Below are positions 36,360 through 45,430 of a stretch of 64,000 bases of DNA, one piece after another (the stretch's first letter is position 1; each line of letters opens with the position of its first letter). The DNA is taken from positions 372,001 through 436,000 of the forward strand of contig NZ_CP101655.1 in the NCBI RefSeq assembly GCF_028830055.1. Direction: 5' to 3'. Origin of the DNA: Pseudomonas serboccidentalis (GTDB lineage: Bacteria > Pseudomonadota > Gammaproteobacteria > Pseudomonadales > Pseudomonadaceae). The notes under the pieces were generated by a model. That model was not told where the DNA came from and searched no databases. It saw nothing but the letters and a program-made list of their open reading frames with translations. Position numbers and translations under genes: made by a program.

Positions 36360-36495
36360 GCATCCCCATCAGTCAGACCCCATAACAGCAGGATCAAGCA
36401 TTGTGCTCCGGTGCTTGTCGCTTGCTGCTACGGGTCTTTATACAGGCCACGTTTAACCCCGAGTCGTCTCCCCACTTCTCGGGGTTTCTTTTTGC
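36360..36495 (+). ncRNA. Possible small RNA ending in a strong terminator
   Basis: The terminator AACCCCGAG (36455-36463) with CTCGGGGTT (36478-36486) and a T-rich tail lies 125 bases beyond the DUF3509 stop. The preceding GC-variable stretch contains short self-complementary words (CAGCAGGATC/GCTGCT and GCTCCGGTGC) but no reading frame. TTGTCG at 36415-36420 and TTATAC at 36438-36443, 17 bases apart, could also be a promoter for a very short transcript. It may simply be the 3' UTR of DUF3509. RgsA-type sRNA identity crossed my mind but I cannot confirm it. Confidence 0.3.
36455..36493 (+). terminator. Rho-independent terminator behind DUF3509
   Basis: A nine-base stem AACCCCGAG/CTCGGGGTT with a 14-base loop and the tail TCTTTTTG. 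It reads as a terminator only on the plus strand and ends before the converging gene's stop codon at 36505. Confidence 0.8.
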
Positions 36496-36504
36496 CTGCA
36501 GGTT

Positions 36505-37464
36505 TTACGGCGCGGTCTGTTGCTCGAAAAATATCCGTGCCTGCTCGAGATAATCGCTGCGCATGCCCGGGTCCAGCCAGTCGGCGTAGAGCCGGTTCAG
36601 GTGCTCATGGGGCAGGGTACGCAGCAGTTGGTTGATCTCGCTGATGGCTTGCCGACCTTCGGCAGTGTCAGAGCAGCCGACGTATCCCGACAGGTACTTG
36701 CCTGTGCCCTGGATCGGATAGAACACCAATTCATCTTCGGCAATTTGCGCCTGATGGGCCTGGTAGCGGATTTCGGGCCAATAGCCCAAAACCACCTGCA
36801 GACGGCCCAGGCGCTGCATCGACAGCAGGCTGCTCAGGGCATCGTTGCCGTAATGCGGCGTCAACGCACCGCCGGGGGCCTGCTTGAGCAGAGTGTCGAG
36901 AAACTCGCCGTAACTGCGTTCTGCGACGACTCCGACCTTGATTTCGCCGTTGGCCAGAAATGCCGTCAGATCGACTTCGCCATCGATCAGGTACGGTGCC
37001 AGTACGTCGCGATCCTTCTGACGCACCACCAGTCCATTACTGACAGCGCGAAACGCCGGGATGGAGAACGCGATCCATTGCGTGCGCTCCTTGCTCCAGA
37101 TCAGCGAGGGATCGCAGGTAAAGGACGGCTCGTGCAGCATCTGCATGCCCCGGGCGCGGTTGACCCGCATCAGCGTGTGTTCGTATTGCGGCATGCCGGC
37201 AATCAGCATCGGCATCAGTTGATCAATGACACCCTGGCCCTTTTTCGGGCCTTCGAAAATGGTCAGCGGCGGCAGGTCGCGCAGTAACCAGGTCAAGGTC
37301 GGTTTGGCCTGGGCCCAGGCCGGCAGGGTCAGCAGAAACAATAAGCCGAACAGCCGCCACGTCCACCAGTGGTGGGCGCGGTTGGCGTCCGATGTCTGCC
37401 GAGGTTTCAGCTTAAATGGCTCCGTCTGCGCGCAAGTGGGCGATCTGCTGTTCGTCATAGCCAA
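36505..37464 (-). CDS. Periplasmic solute-binding-like protein (TIGR02285-like)
   Basis: The 319 residues begin with a long polar N-terminus before the hydrophobic signal (RLFGLLFLLTLPAWAQAKP near 37-55); no better start exists because the frame has no later ATG or GTG before the signal. The rest resembles SBP_bac_3-type proteins without a cognate ABC transporter (WLLRDLPPLTIFEGPKKGQG, KERTQWIAFSIPAFRAVSNG, GYVGCSDTAEGRQAISEINQ). I recall the pattern as family TIGR02285. It overlaps the end of the CoA-transferase gene by 53 bases. The ligand is unknown. Confidence 0.75.
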   Translation of the reverse strand: MAMTNSRSPTCAQTEPFKLKPRQTSDANRAHHWWTWRLFGLLFLLTLPAWAQAKPTLTWLLRDLPPLTIFEGPKKGQGVIDQLMPMLIAGMPQYEHTLMRVNRARGMQMLHEPSFTCDPSLIWSKERTQWIAFSIPAFRAVSNGLVVRQKDRDVLAPYLIDGEVDLTAFLANGEIKVGVVAERSYGEFLDTLLKQAPGGALTPHYGNDALSSLLSMQRLGRLQVVLGYWPEIRYQAHQAQIAEDELVFYPIQGTGKYLSGYVGCSDTAEGRQAISEINQLLRTLPHEHLNRLYADWLDPGMRSDYLEQARIFFEQQTAP

Positions 37465-38611
37465 GATCGCTTAGAACCTGCGCATTGTGTTCACCGAGCT
37501 GCGGCCCGACCCATTCGGACGTACCCGGTGTCTCAGAGAGTTTCGGCACGATGCCCGGCATCTTGAAGGGCTTGCCGTCCGGCAGTTTGGCCTGCAGGAA
37601 CATCTCCCGCGCCAGGTACTGCGGATCGCTGAACATGTCTTCGGCGCTGAAGATCCGGCTGGCCGGCACTTCTGCCTGGTTCAGCAGGTCGAGCACGCTT
37701 TGCAGCGGCAGCGAGTTGACCCACCGATCAATCACCCCATACAACTCGTCACGGCGACTGTCGCGCCCGTCGTTGCTCGCCAGCGCCGGGTCGTTGGCCA
37801 GATCCTCGCGGCCGATGATCAGCATGAAACGCTTGAAAATCGCGTCGCCATTGGCACCGATCTGCACATGCTTGCCGTCGGCGCTGGTGTGGATCGAGGA
37901 CGGCGTGATGCCCGGCATGATGTTGCCGGTGCGCTCGCGGATGAAGCCGAACACGTCGAACTCCGGGACCATGCTTTCCATCATCGCGAAGATCGCTTCG
38001 TAGAGCGCCACATCGACCACTTGGCCGAGCCCGCCATTCACTTCGCGATGACGCAGCGCCATCAACGCGCCAATCACGCCCCACAGCGCGGCAATCGAGT
38101 CGCCGATGGAAATTCCGGTGCGCACCGGTGGCCGGTCTTCGAAACCGGTGATGTAGCGCAAGCCGCCCATGGACTCGCCGACCGCACCGAAGCCCGGTTG
38201 ATCTTTCATCGGTCCGGTCTGGCCGAAGCCCGAGAGGCGTACCATCACCAGTTTCGGGTTCAGCGCGTGCAGGGTTTCCCAGCTCAGCCCGAGTTTTTCC
38301 AGCACGCCAGGACGGAAGTTCTCGATCAGGATGTCGGCTTCGCCGAGGAGTTTTTTCAGGATCGCCAGGCCATCGGGGTGCTTGAGGTTCAGCGTCAGCG
38401 ACTTTTTGTTGCGCGCCTGAACGAACCACCACAACGAGGTGCCTTCATACAATTTACGCCACTTGCGCAGCGGGTCGCCGCCGTCGGGCGATTCGATCTT
38501 GATCACTTCGGCACCGAACTCGCCGCAAATGCGCGAGGCAAACGGCCCGGCAATCAACGTACCCAATTCAATGACTTTCACACCGCTGAGCGGTTTGTTG
38601 GCGAACGGCAT
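37412..38611 (-). CDS. CaiB/BaiF-family CoA-transferase
   Basis: A 399-residue class III CoA-transferase. It shows the family start LSGVKVIELGTLIAGPFASR, the CoA-binding ENFRPGVLEKLGLSWETL near 97 and the catalytic aspartate in GISIGDSIAALWGVIGALMA near 170. Such enzymes move CoA between carboxylic acids, for example succinyl-CoA to a dicarboxylate or carnitine-like acceptor. AGGA precedes the ATG. Nothing in the neighbourhood identifies the acceptor; the overlapping periplasmic protein gene downstream may be only loosely related. Confidence 0.9.
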   Translation of the reverse strand: MPFANKPLSGVKVIELGTLIAGPFASRICGEFGAEVIKIESPDGGDPLRKWRKLYEGTSLWWFVQARNKKSLTLNLKHPDGLAILKKLLGEADILIENFRPGVLEKLGLSWETLHALNPKLVMVRLSGFGQTGPMKDQPGFGAVGESMGGLRYITGFEDRPPVRTGISIGDSIAALWGVIGALMALRHREVNGGLGQVVDVALYEAIFAMMESMVPEFDVFGFIRERTGNIMPGITPSSIHTSADGKHVQIGANGDAIFKRFMLIIGREDLANDPALASNDGRDSRRDELYGVIDRWVNSLPLQSVLDLLNQAEVPASRIFSAEDMFSDPQYLAREMFLQAKLPDGKPFKMPGIVPKLSETPGTSEWVGPQLGEHNAQVLSDLGYDEQQIAHLRADGAI

Positions 38612-38757
38612 ACTGAATCCTGTAGGACAAGGCTGTGCGGATACAGCGTTTTAACATAGCCGACTGTCAGACGCCGCAGGTTGATCGCCATCAATTCGAT
38701 GATTGCCTACCGCATCGGTTAGACTTGCCGACTTTCCTCGTATCAAGAAGCCCGTTC

Positions 38758-39300
38758 ATGGCCCAGCCGTCCACTACCTATAAATTCGAACTGAACCTCA
38801 CCGACCTCGACCGCAGCGTCTACGAGAGCGTCAAGCAGACCATCGCCCGTCACCCTTCGGAAACCGAAGAGCGCATGACCGTGCGGCTGCTGGCCTACGC
38901 CCTCTGGTACAACGAACTGCTGTCGTTTGGCCGTGGTCTGTCGGACGTGGATGAACCTGCGCTGTGGGAAAAAAGCCTGGATGACCGCGTCCTGCACTGG
39001 ATCGAAGTCGGCCAGCCGGACGCCGATCGTCTGACCTGGTGCTCGCGTCGCACCGAACGCACCAGCCTGCTGGCCTACGGCAGCCTGCGTGTGTGGGAAG
39101 GCAAAGTGGTGCCGGTGGCGAAGAACCTGAAAAACGTCAACATCGCCGCCGTGCCGCAAGAAGTGCTGGAAACCCTGGCCAAGGACATGCCCCGCGTCAT
39201 CAAGTGGGACGTGATGATCAGCGAAGGCACGATCTTCGTCACCGACGACCGTGGTCAGCACGAAGTCCAACTGGAATGGCTGGCAGGCGAACGCGGCTAA
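38758..39300 (+). CDS. yaeQ: YaeQ family protein
   Basis: The ATG at 38758 gives 180 residues beginning MAQPSTTYKFELNLTDLDRS; the frame upstream of it has no homology. Family marks are RHPSETEERMTVRLLAYALW and LWEKSLDDRVLHWIEVGQPD. YaeQ has a PD-(D/E)xK nuclease-like fold. The E. coli homologue was once linked to RfaH suppression, but the function is unclear. It precedes recJ on the same strand with a 54-base gap. Confidence 0.92.
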   Translation: MAQPSTTYKFELNLTDLDRSVYESVKQTIARHPSETEERMTVRLLAYALWYNELLSFGRGLSDVDEPALWEKSLDDRVLHWIEVGQPDADRLTWCSRRTERTSLLAYGSLRVWEGKVVPVAKNLKNVNIAAVPQEVLETLAKDMPRVIKWDVMISEGTIFVTDDRGQHEVQLEWLAGERG

Positions 39301-39354
39301 TCCCGCGTCGCGACTGATTAATCCCACGTATTCAAGAGAAGTTTCCGTTACCCC

Positions 39355-41064
39355 ATGCGTATTGATCCTCGACCGTTGCCTGCCACTCTGCCGTTTCTCG
39401 GTGACCTGCCACCGCTGTTGACCCGTTTATACGCGGCGCGGGGCGTGCAGTCCGAGGCGGAGCTGGATAAAAGCCTGGCGCGGCTGATTCCGTTCCAGCA
39501 GCTCAAAGGCATCGAGGCGGCGGTGGATCTGCTGGTGACGGCGCTGGAGCAGCGCCAGCGGATCCTGATCGTCGGTGACTTCGACGCCGATGGCGCGACG
39601 GCCAGTACGGTCGGCGTGCTTGGCTTGCGTCTGCTGGGCGCAGCACATGTCGATTATCTGGTGCCGAACCGCTTCGAATACGGCTACGGCCTGACCCCGG
39701 AAATCGTCGAAGTCGCGCTGAGCCGCGAGCCGCAGTTGCTGATCACCGTCGACAACGGCATCTCCAGCGTCGAGGGCGTGGCAGCGGCGAAAAAGGCCGG
39801 GCTCAAGGTGTTGATCACCGACCACCACTTGCCCGGCGATGAGCTGCCACAGGCTGATGCGCTGGTCAATCCGAACCAGCCAGGCTGCGCATTCCCGAGC
39901 AAGGCGCTGGCCGGGGTCGGGGTGATTTTCTACGTGTTGATGGCCTTGCGCGCGCGTCTGCGCAGCCTTGGCTGGTACGAGAGCAAACCACAACCGAACA
40001 TTGGCGAACTGCTGGATCTGGTGGCGTTGGGCAGCGTCGCCGACGTGGTGCCGCTGGACGCCAACAACCGGATTCTGGTGCATCAGGGGCTGGAGCGGAT
40101 TCGCGCCGGGCGTGCACGGCCGGGGATCAAGGCGATTCTCGAAGTCGCCAAGCGTGATGCGGCGCGTATCACCTCCACGGATCTGGGCTTTATTGTCGGC
40201 CCGCGCCTGAATGCGGCGGGGCGCCTGGACGACATGAGCCTGGGTATCGAATGCCTGCTGACCGCCGACGCCAATCTGGCGCGGGAAATGGCCGCGCAAC
40301 TGGACGGCATGAACCAGGATCGCAAATCCATCGAGCAGGGGATGCAGCGTGAGGCGCTGGCCCAGCTCAAGGACTTGCCGATGGAATCGATGCCGTTCGG
40401 CCTGTGCCTGTTCGATCCCGAGTGGCACCAGGGCGTGATCGGCATTCTTGCGTCGCGGATGAAAGAGCGTTATTTCCGCCCGACTATTGCCTTTGCCGAT
40501 GCCGGTGACGGTTTGCTCAAGGGCTCGGGACGTTCGGTGCAGGGCTTCCACATTCGTGATGCCCTGAGCGTGGTGGCCGCGCAGCATCCGAATCTGATCG
40601 CCAAGTACGGTGGACACGCCATGGCGGCCGGCCTGACCTTGCCGCAGGAGAATTTTCCTCTTTTCGCCGAAGCATTCGACGCCGAAGTGCGTAGGCAACT
40701 TCGTGAGGAAGACCTTACCGGGCGCATGCTGTCGGACGGCACGCTGGCGGTCGAGGAATTCCACCTCGAACTGGCCCGCGCCCTGCGTCACGCCGGGCCG
40801 TGGGGGCAACACTTCCCCGAGCCGCTGTTCCATGGCGTGTTCCAGTTGGTCGAGCAGCGCGTGGTGGGCGAGCGGCACCTGAAAGTGGTGCTGAAAAGCG
40901 AGTGCGGCTCAGTGAAGCTCGACGGCATCGCCTTCGGCATCGACCGTGATGTCTGGCCGAACCCGACCATCCAGTGGGTTGAACTGGCTTATAAGCTCGA
41001 CGTCAACGAGTTTCGGGGCAATGAGACGGTGCAGTTGATGATTGCCCACATCGAACCGCGTTGA
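39355..41064 (+). CDS. recJ: Single-strand-specific 5'-3' exonuclease RecJ
   Basis: A 569-residue DHH phosphoesterase used in RecFOR recombination and mismatch repair. The motifs are in order: LIVGDFDADGATASTVGVLG near residue 66, ITVDNGISSVEGVAAAKKAG near 133, LITDHHLPGDELPQADALVN near 155, the later VALGSVADVVPLDANNR near 222, and the DHHA1 motif AKYGGHAMAAGLTLPQENF near 420. Then follows the RecJ OB region. No strong Shine-Dalgarno site precedes the ATG. Confidence 0.97.
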   Translation: MRIDPRPLPATLPFLGDLPPLLTRLYAARGVQSEAELDKSLARLIPFQQLKGIEAAVDLLVTALEQRQRILIVGDFDADGATASTVGVLGLRLLGAAHVDYLVPNRFEYGYGLTPEIVEVALSREPQLLITVDNGISSVEGVAAAKKAGLKVLITDHHLPGDELPQADALVNPNQPGCAFPSKALAGVGVIFYVLMALRARLRSLGWYESKPQPNIGELLDLVALGSVADVVPLDANNRILVHQGLERIRAGRARPGIKAILEVAKRDAARITSTDLGFIVGPRLNAAGRLDDMSLGIECLLTADANLAREMAAQLDGMNQDRKSIEQGMQREALAQLKDLPMESMPFGLCLFDPEWHQGVIGILASRMKERYFRPTIAFADAGDGLLKGSGRSVQGFHIRDALSVVAAQHPNLIAKYGGHAMAAGLTLPQENFPLFAEAFDAEVRRQLREEDLTGRMLSDGTLAVEEFHLELARALRHAGPWGQHFPEPLFHGVFQLVEQRVVGERHLKVVLKSECGSVKLDGIAFGIDRDVWPNPTIQWVELAYKLDVNEFRGNETVQLMIAHIEPR

Positions 41065-41088
41065 TCGGTTAAAACATTTCGAACAACT

Positions 41089-41201
41089 CTGTGGCGAGGG
41101 GGCTTGCCCCCGTTCCAGTGCGCAGCCCTGGCGGGTTCCTGCTTCTCTGAAAAGCCGGGGCCGCTTCGCAGCCCAACGGGGGCAAGCCCCCTCGCCACAG
41201 G
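41089..41201. repeat. REPIN of the GGGGGCTTGCCCCC family
   Basis: CTGTGGCGAGGGGGCTTGCC and the inverse GGGGCAAGCCCCCTCGCCAC face each other across about 60 bases with GCAGCC/GGCTGCG secondary pairing. Same type as the element at 20326. Confidence 0.88.
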
Positions 41202-41396
41202 TTATCGGGCCAGCAAAGTTTGCTTGAACCCTCCCTCATCCCCGGTTGTCGACTAGGCTCTAAGCACTGCTTGATTGGCCTTGTGACGTCTTGTCGAATG
41301 TTTTGCCCGCGGGGGCGGGTGCTGCACCGTTTCCTGTCACTCGTCGACTTTTCAAACAGAACCCTGGAGCCTGCCCACTGATTTGAGAGGTGCCCC

Positions 41397-42503
41397 ATGA
41401 GTCTGCTGCTCGAACCCTTTATCCTTCGCCAACTGACCCTGCCCAACCGCATCGCCGTCTCGCCGATGTGCCAGTACTCCAGCGTCGACGGACTGGCCAA
41501 TGACTGGCATCTGGTGCACCTGGGCAGCCGTGCGGTGGGCGGCGCCGGCCTGGTTTTCACAGAGGCCACGGCGGTCACGGCCGACGGGCGGATCACCGCC
41601 GAAGACCTCGGTTTGTGGAACGACGAACAGATCGAACCGCTGCAACGCATCACCCGTTTCATCACCGCCCAGGGCGCTGTCGCCGGCATCCAGCTGGCCC
41701 ACGCCGGGCGCAAGGCCAGCACCCATCGGCCGTGGCTCGGCAAACATGGCAGCGTCAAACCGGAGGATGGCGGCTGGACCCCGGTCGGGCCATCGCCGAT
41801 TGCCTTCGACCCGCAACACACGCAACCGAAACAGCTCGATGAAGCGCAGATCGGCGAAGTCATTCAAGCCTTCGTCGCCGCAGCCAAGCGTGCGCTGACG
41901 GCAGGTTTCAGTGTGGTCGAGGTGCATGCCGCCCACGGCTATCTGCTGCATCAGTTTCTGTCACCGTTGAGTAACCAGCGCCGCGATCAATACGGTGGCT
42001 CGTTCGAAAACCGTATTCGACTGGTGCTGCAAATCACCGAGGCCGTTCGCGAGGTCTGGCCGCAAGAGTTGCCGGTGTTCGTCAGGGTGTCAGCAACCGA
42101 TTGGGTTGAAGACGGCTGGAACCCGGATGAAACCGTGGAGCTGGCGCGTCGCCTCAAGGCATTGGGGGTGGATCTGATCGACGTCTCGTCCGGTGGCACC
42201 GCCGCCAACGCCGAGATTCCCGTTGGGCCGGGCTACCAGACACGGTTCGCCGAACGGGTACGCAAGGAGTCAGGCATCGCCACCGGCACCGTCGGCATGA
42301 TTACCGAGCCGGCACAGGCTGAGCATATTCTGCGCACCTGTCAGGCTGACATCATCTTCCTCGCCCGCGAGCTGCTGCGCGACCCGTACTGGCCGCTGCA
42401 CGCCGACGATGATCTGGGCGGGCGCAAAGCAGTGTGGCCAGCGCAATATCAGCGCGCGACCCATCGTGATCAGCCGATTCATGAGTCTGATCTGCGCGAT
42501 TGA
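41397..42503 (+). CDS. NADH:flavin oxidoreductase of the old yellow enzyme family (YqjM/XenA-like)
   Basis: A 368-residue FMN TIM-barrel ene-reductase. It has the redox-sensing cysteine in RIAVSPMCQYSSVDG near residue 26, QLAHAGRKASTHRPW near 103, the histidine pair region VEVHAAHGYLLHQFLSPLSN near 178 and RRDQYGGSFENRIRLVLQI. These features belong to the thermophilic-like/YqjM subgroup, which reduces activated C=C bonds and nitro compounds with NAD(P)H. GAGAGGTG precedes the ATG. It stands alone with its own terminator. Confidence 0.9.
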   Translation: MSLLLEPFILRQLTLPNRIAVSPMCQYSSVDGLANDWHLVHLGSRAVGGAGLVFTEATAVTADGRITAEDLGLWNDEQIEPLQRITRFITAQGAVAGIQLAHAGRKASTHRPWLGKHGSVKPEDGGWTPVGPSPIAFDPQHTQPKQLDEAQIGEVIQAFVAAAKRALTAGFSVVEVHAAHGYLLHQFLSPLSNQRRDQYGGSFENRIRLVLQITEAVREVWPQELPVFVRVSATDWVEDGWNPDETVELARRLKALGVDLIDVSSGGTAANAEIPVGPGYQTRFAERVRKESGIATGTVGMITEPAQAEHILRTCQADIIFLARELLRDPYWPLHADDDLGGRKAVWPAQYQRATHRDQPIHESDLRD

Positions 42504-42522
42504 GTGAATCTTTGAAATGCAG

Positions 42523-42557
42523 AAGCCCCAGCCAGTGATGGCTGGGGCTTTTTTTCT
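42523..42557 (+). terminator. Rho-independent terminator behind the oxidoreductase gene
   Basis: AAGCCCCAGCCA, a five-base loop and TGGCTGGGGCTT with a following T-tract. Confidence 0.9.
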
Positions 42558-42591
42558 GGTTGGTGTTTTTGTGCTGACTGGGCGGACGCTA

Positions 42592-42681
42592 TCGCGAGCA
42601 GGCTCACTCCTACAGGGGTATCTGTCGTTCACAAAATGAGTGTTCGACACCGATCAACTGTAGGAGTGAGCCTGCTCGCGA
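42592..42681. repeat. REPIN of the CGAGCAGGCTC family
   Basis: ATCGCGAGCAGGCTCACTCC and GTAGGAGTGAGCCTGCTCGC face each other across about 45 bases, between converging genes. Confidence 0.87.
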
Positions 42682-42709
42682 TGAGGCCCAATCAGACGCT
42701 GGAGAATCA

Positions 42710-44338
42710 TCAAGGGTATTTGCGCTTGTCCGGCGCCGGCGGGAAGTACTGGTACAACCAGGTCTCGCTCAACGTGCGGTCATTGGTGCGGATGAACAAG
42801 CGCAGCTCCACCGGATCGACGCTGTCGTTGGTCGGATACCAGTCGAACAGGATCCGGTAACCCTTGATGTCATCGAGCACCAGCACGCTGAAGTCCTGCA
42901 CCTTGCCGTTGGAGCAGGTGACCACCGGTTCGATCCCGGTGCCCTGCGGCAGGCGATCCAGGCCGCCCCCGGTGAAGTCCACGGCAAAACGACGGGCCCA
43001 GACCGGCGGGTAATGCTCGCCCGGTGCCCAGCCTTCGACGAAGCCACCCATGCCTGAACGGGTCGCATGCACTCGCGCCAGCGGCGTGCCGACGGGGGGC
43101 AGGGCGCTCCAATAAAGCTTGTAGCCGTAGTTCAGCGAATCGCCGGCAGCCACTGGTTTTTTCGGGGTCCAGAACGCCACGATGTTATCGAGGGTCTCGC
43201 CGGTGGTCGGAATTTCCAGCAGATCGATAGAGCCTTCGCCCCACGCGGTGGTCGGTTCGACCCACAGGCTCGGGCGCTTGCTGTACCAGTCGACGGTGTC
43301 CTGATAGTTGGCGAACTCGTGGTCGGTCTGCACCAGGCCGAAACCCTTCGGATCAGTGTCGGCGAACGCATTGAACTGCAGGGTCGCCGGGTTGTTCAGC
43401 GGACGGCAGATCCACTCGCCATTGCCACGCCACATCGCCAGGCGATCGGAGTCGTGGATCTGCGGGTGGATGGTGTCGCACATGCGGCGTTCGTGGGTGC
43501 CGCAGCTGAACATGCTGGTCATCGGCGCGATGCCCAGTTGTTCAATGGCGGTACGCGCGTTGATGTGGGCGTCGATCTCCATCACCACGCGTTCGGCCTG
43601 GCAATCGATGTCGAAGCGGTACGCGCCGGTGGCGCTCGGTGAGTCGAGCAGGGCGTAGACCACAAAACGAGTGGCGTTCTGCTCCGGAGTCTCGAACCAG
43701 AATTTGGTGAAGTCAGGGAATTCTTCGCGCTTCTTCGCGTAAGTGTCGACCGCCAGACCACGGGCCGAGAGGCCATATTGGCCAGTGGCGTCCACCGCGC
43801 GGAAGTAGCTGGCGCCGAGGAACGACACCACGTCATGACGATCCAGTTCCGGTGCCTTGAACAGCTTGAAGCCAGCAAAACCCAGGTCGCCCTTGAGCTG
43901 CTGGGTGTCGACCGAGGTGTTTTCGTAGTTGAACAGCGTCGGGCGGAAATGCACCTCGCGGGCGGTACGGGTCTTGGGATCGACGCTGTACATGCGCACC
44001 GGCTGCCGGAAACCCATGCCGACGTGGAAGAACTGCACGTCCAGCTGCCCCTTGTTCTCTTTCCACAGCGAATGGTCGCCGTCGTAGCGAATCGCATTGA
44101 AGTTCTGCGGGGTCATGGTCGCCAGGGTCGGCGGCAGCACCTGTTTGGTGTCCTGATAGGCCGAGCCGGCCAATTGCTTGGCCTGGCGCTTGAGCGCTTC
44201 GAAGTCGAAGGCCTGGGCCTCGCCATCAGCGGCGCCACCATTGGCTGCCCAGGCACGGGCGGCCAGCAGGCCGGAAGCCGAGAGACCGGTGTAAGCCGCA
44301 ATGGCCATCGACGCTTTGAGCAAATTTCTGCGGTGCAT
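42710..44338 (-). CDS. opgD: Glucan biosynthesis protein D
   Basis: The start at 44338 gives 542 residues with a twin-arginine signal ([20 protein letters not shown]), so the protein is exported by Tat to the periplasm. The OpgG/OpgD domain covers nearly all the rest ([15 protein letters not shown], then [12 protein letters not shown] and [18 protein letters not shown], later [20 protein letters not shown]). OpgD shapes osmoregulated periplasmic glucans. A longer frame starting at 44380 would bury the signal behind 14 extra residues and is rejected. The gene stands alone. Confidence 0.95.
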   Translation of the reverse strand: MHRRNLLKASMAIAAYTGLSASGLLAARAWAANGGAADGEAQAFDFEALKRQAKQLAGSAYQDTKQVLPPTLATMTPQNFNAIRYDGDHSLWKENKGQLDVQFFHVGMGFRQPVRMYSVDPKTRTAREVHFRPTLFNYENTSVDTQQLKGDLGFAGFKLFKAPELDRHDVVSFLGASYFRAVDATGQYGLSARGLAVDTYAKKREEFPDFTKFWFETPEQNATRFVVYALLDSPSATGAYRFDIDCQAERVVMEIDAHINARTAIEQLGIAPMTSMFSCGTHERRMCDTIHPQIHDSDRLAMWRGNGEWICRPLNNPATLQFNAFADTDPKGFGLVQTDHEFANYQDTVDWYSKRPSLWVEPTTAWGEGSIDLLEIPTTGETLDNIVAFWTPKKPVAAGDSLNYGYKLYWSALPPVGTPLARVHATRSGMGGFVEGWAPGEHYPPVWARRFAVDFTGGGLDRLPQGTGIEPVVTCSNGKVQDFSVLVLDDIKGYRILFDWYPTNDSVDPVELRLFIRTNDRTLSETWLYQYFPPAPDKRKYP

Positions 44339-44732
44339 AAATACAACCTGTCGTGAGCAATCCCGCGCCTTTCCTGGCACGTGCTGGATCAGAAATTACG
44401 GTTCGGACAAGCCTTCGGCCAAACGCAACGGACTATAAACAGATGCCCGCTAGCTTAAACGGTTCGCTCGCGTTGCAAAATTCGTTGATAGCACAGTGAC
44501 AGAGTGTCAATGAAACAAGACATGTCGGTAAATTTTCCGACGGCACGTTCTGATTTACAGGGCATATCTGCTTTTCTCGACTAATTACTCTAAAAACAGC
44601 TTTTCAGCGCCGATTAACTTCCTATTCTATGGGCATGGCCGGCGCGACCGGCAGGGCACAGGCGCTGCTGTAAGGGGCAGGGCGATGTGGTGATCAAGCA
44701 ATTCTTTGAAGTATTAGAGAAGGACATCGTCC
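44339..44732. promoter_or_regulatory. Divergent intergenic region opgD / small protein gene
   Basis: No gene is visible in 394 bases, and the part from 44400 to 44640 is clearly richer in A and T than the flanks. For the small gene, TTTTCA at 44601-44606 and TATTCT at 44623-44628 are 16 bases apart and might be a promoter. GTCGG and CCGAC at about 44524-44541 form a short hairpin around an AT-rich loop. Confidence 0.3.
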
Positions 44733-44918
44733 ATGGCAAAAGTACAAGGCATCACCGAAATGCTCGGCATCTTCCCCTGCCTGAGCGTCGGACGCAGAAG
44801 GCGTCGGTTGAGCTCTGATGAATTGAAGCTGGTGGAGCGCTATCGCGAGTTGTCGGAAAGTGACCGGATCGCGATGCGGTATCTGGTGGATGCGATGCGC
44901 AGTGTTTCCAGGTTTTAA
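44733..44918 (+). CDS. Small basic helical protein of unknown function
   Basis: A 61-residue frame with AAGGA nine bases before the ATG. It has a hydrophobic start (VQGITEMLGIFPCLSV), an arginine run (GRRRRRL) and a C-terminal helix LKLVERYRELSESDRIAMRY that resembles the tail segment of XRE-type regulators. There is no complete DNA-binding domain. I believe similar peptides occur in other Pseudomonas, but this is from memory. The coding quality looks real: the third positions are GC-rich. Confidence 0.6.
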   Translation: MAKVQGITEMLGIFPCLSVGRRRRRLSSDELKLVERYRELSESDRIAMRYLVDAMRSVSRF

Positions 44919-44930
44919 CGGCGCGAAAGA

Positions 44931-45040
44931 CTGTGGCGAGGGAGCTTGTCGAATCGTCCCGCTGGACTGCGCAGCAGTCCCCTGATTTTTGCACAGGGGC
45001 CGCTGCGCGACCCTGCGGGAGCAAGCTCCCTCGCCACAGG
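44931..45040. repeat. REPIN of the GGCGAGGGAGCTTG family
   Basis: CTGTGGCGAGGGAGCTTGTC and the inverse GGGAGCAAGCTCCCTCGCCA lie at the two ends, with GGACTGCGCAGCAGTCC forming an internal hairpin. It lies just upstream of the truncated phosphoribosyltransferase gene and may mark the breakpoint. Confidence 0.8.
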
Positions 45041-45161
45041 TTGACCCACGCCTGCTGTTGCCAATGCAGCAGGGGCACGGTGGCGCCAGCCCAGTTCACC
45101 GAACTCAGGCTTGGTCGCTGCTCGACAGGTATTGCGTTGGTTTCGCGCAACATCGGAATGA

Positions 45162-45425
45162 CCTAGGCTGCCGGTTTTCTCGGATTTGCTTCGAAAAGCG
45201 GCCACGGGAAAGTCGCTCAAGGATCTGTATTCCAAAGCAGGCAAGGTTGCTGCGATTGGAGACAGTTTCAGCGTCAATGATGAAATCACCACGGATGGGC
45301 GCTGGAATGTTTTGGTTGTGGATGATTTGTTTGATAGTGGGGCGTCGATGGACGCGGCCTGCGCTGTTTTGCGTAAATATCCAAAGGTAGGGAAGATTTA
45401 CGTAGCAGCGCTAACTTGGAAGTGA
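45162..45425 (+). pseudogene. 3' fragment of a phosphoribosyltransferase gene (ComF/PRT type)
   Basis: The open frame after a stop at 45159-45161 encodes about 87 residues (from a possible TTG at 45186: 79). It matches only the second half of a type I PRTase: SDLLRKAATGKSLKDLYSKA, then the PRPP-binding loop VLVVDDLFDSGASMDAACAV and the end KIYVAALTWK. The N-terminal half, which should hold the start of the fold, is absent, and no start codon with a ribosome site is seen. The adjoining REPIN ends 120 bases upstream. It is most simply a truncated gene, although a short protein from TTG cannot be excluded. It abuts the SLOG gene with five bases between. Confidence 0.65.
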
Positions 45426-45430
45426 ACTCA

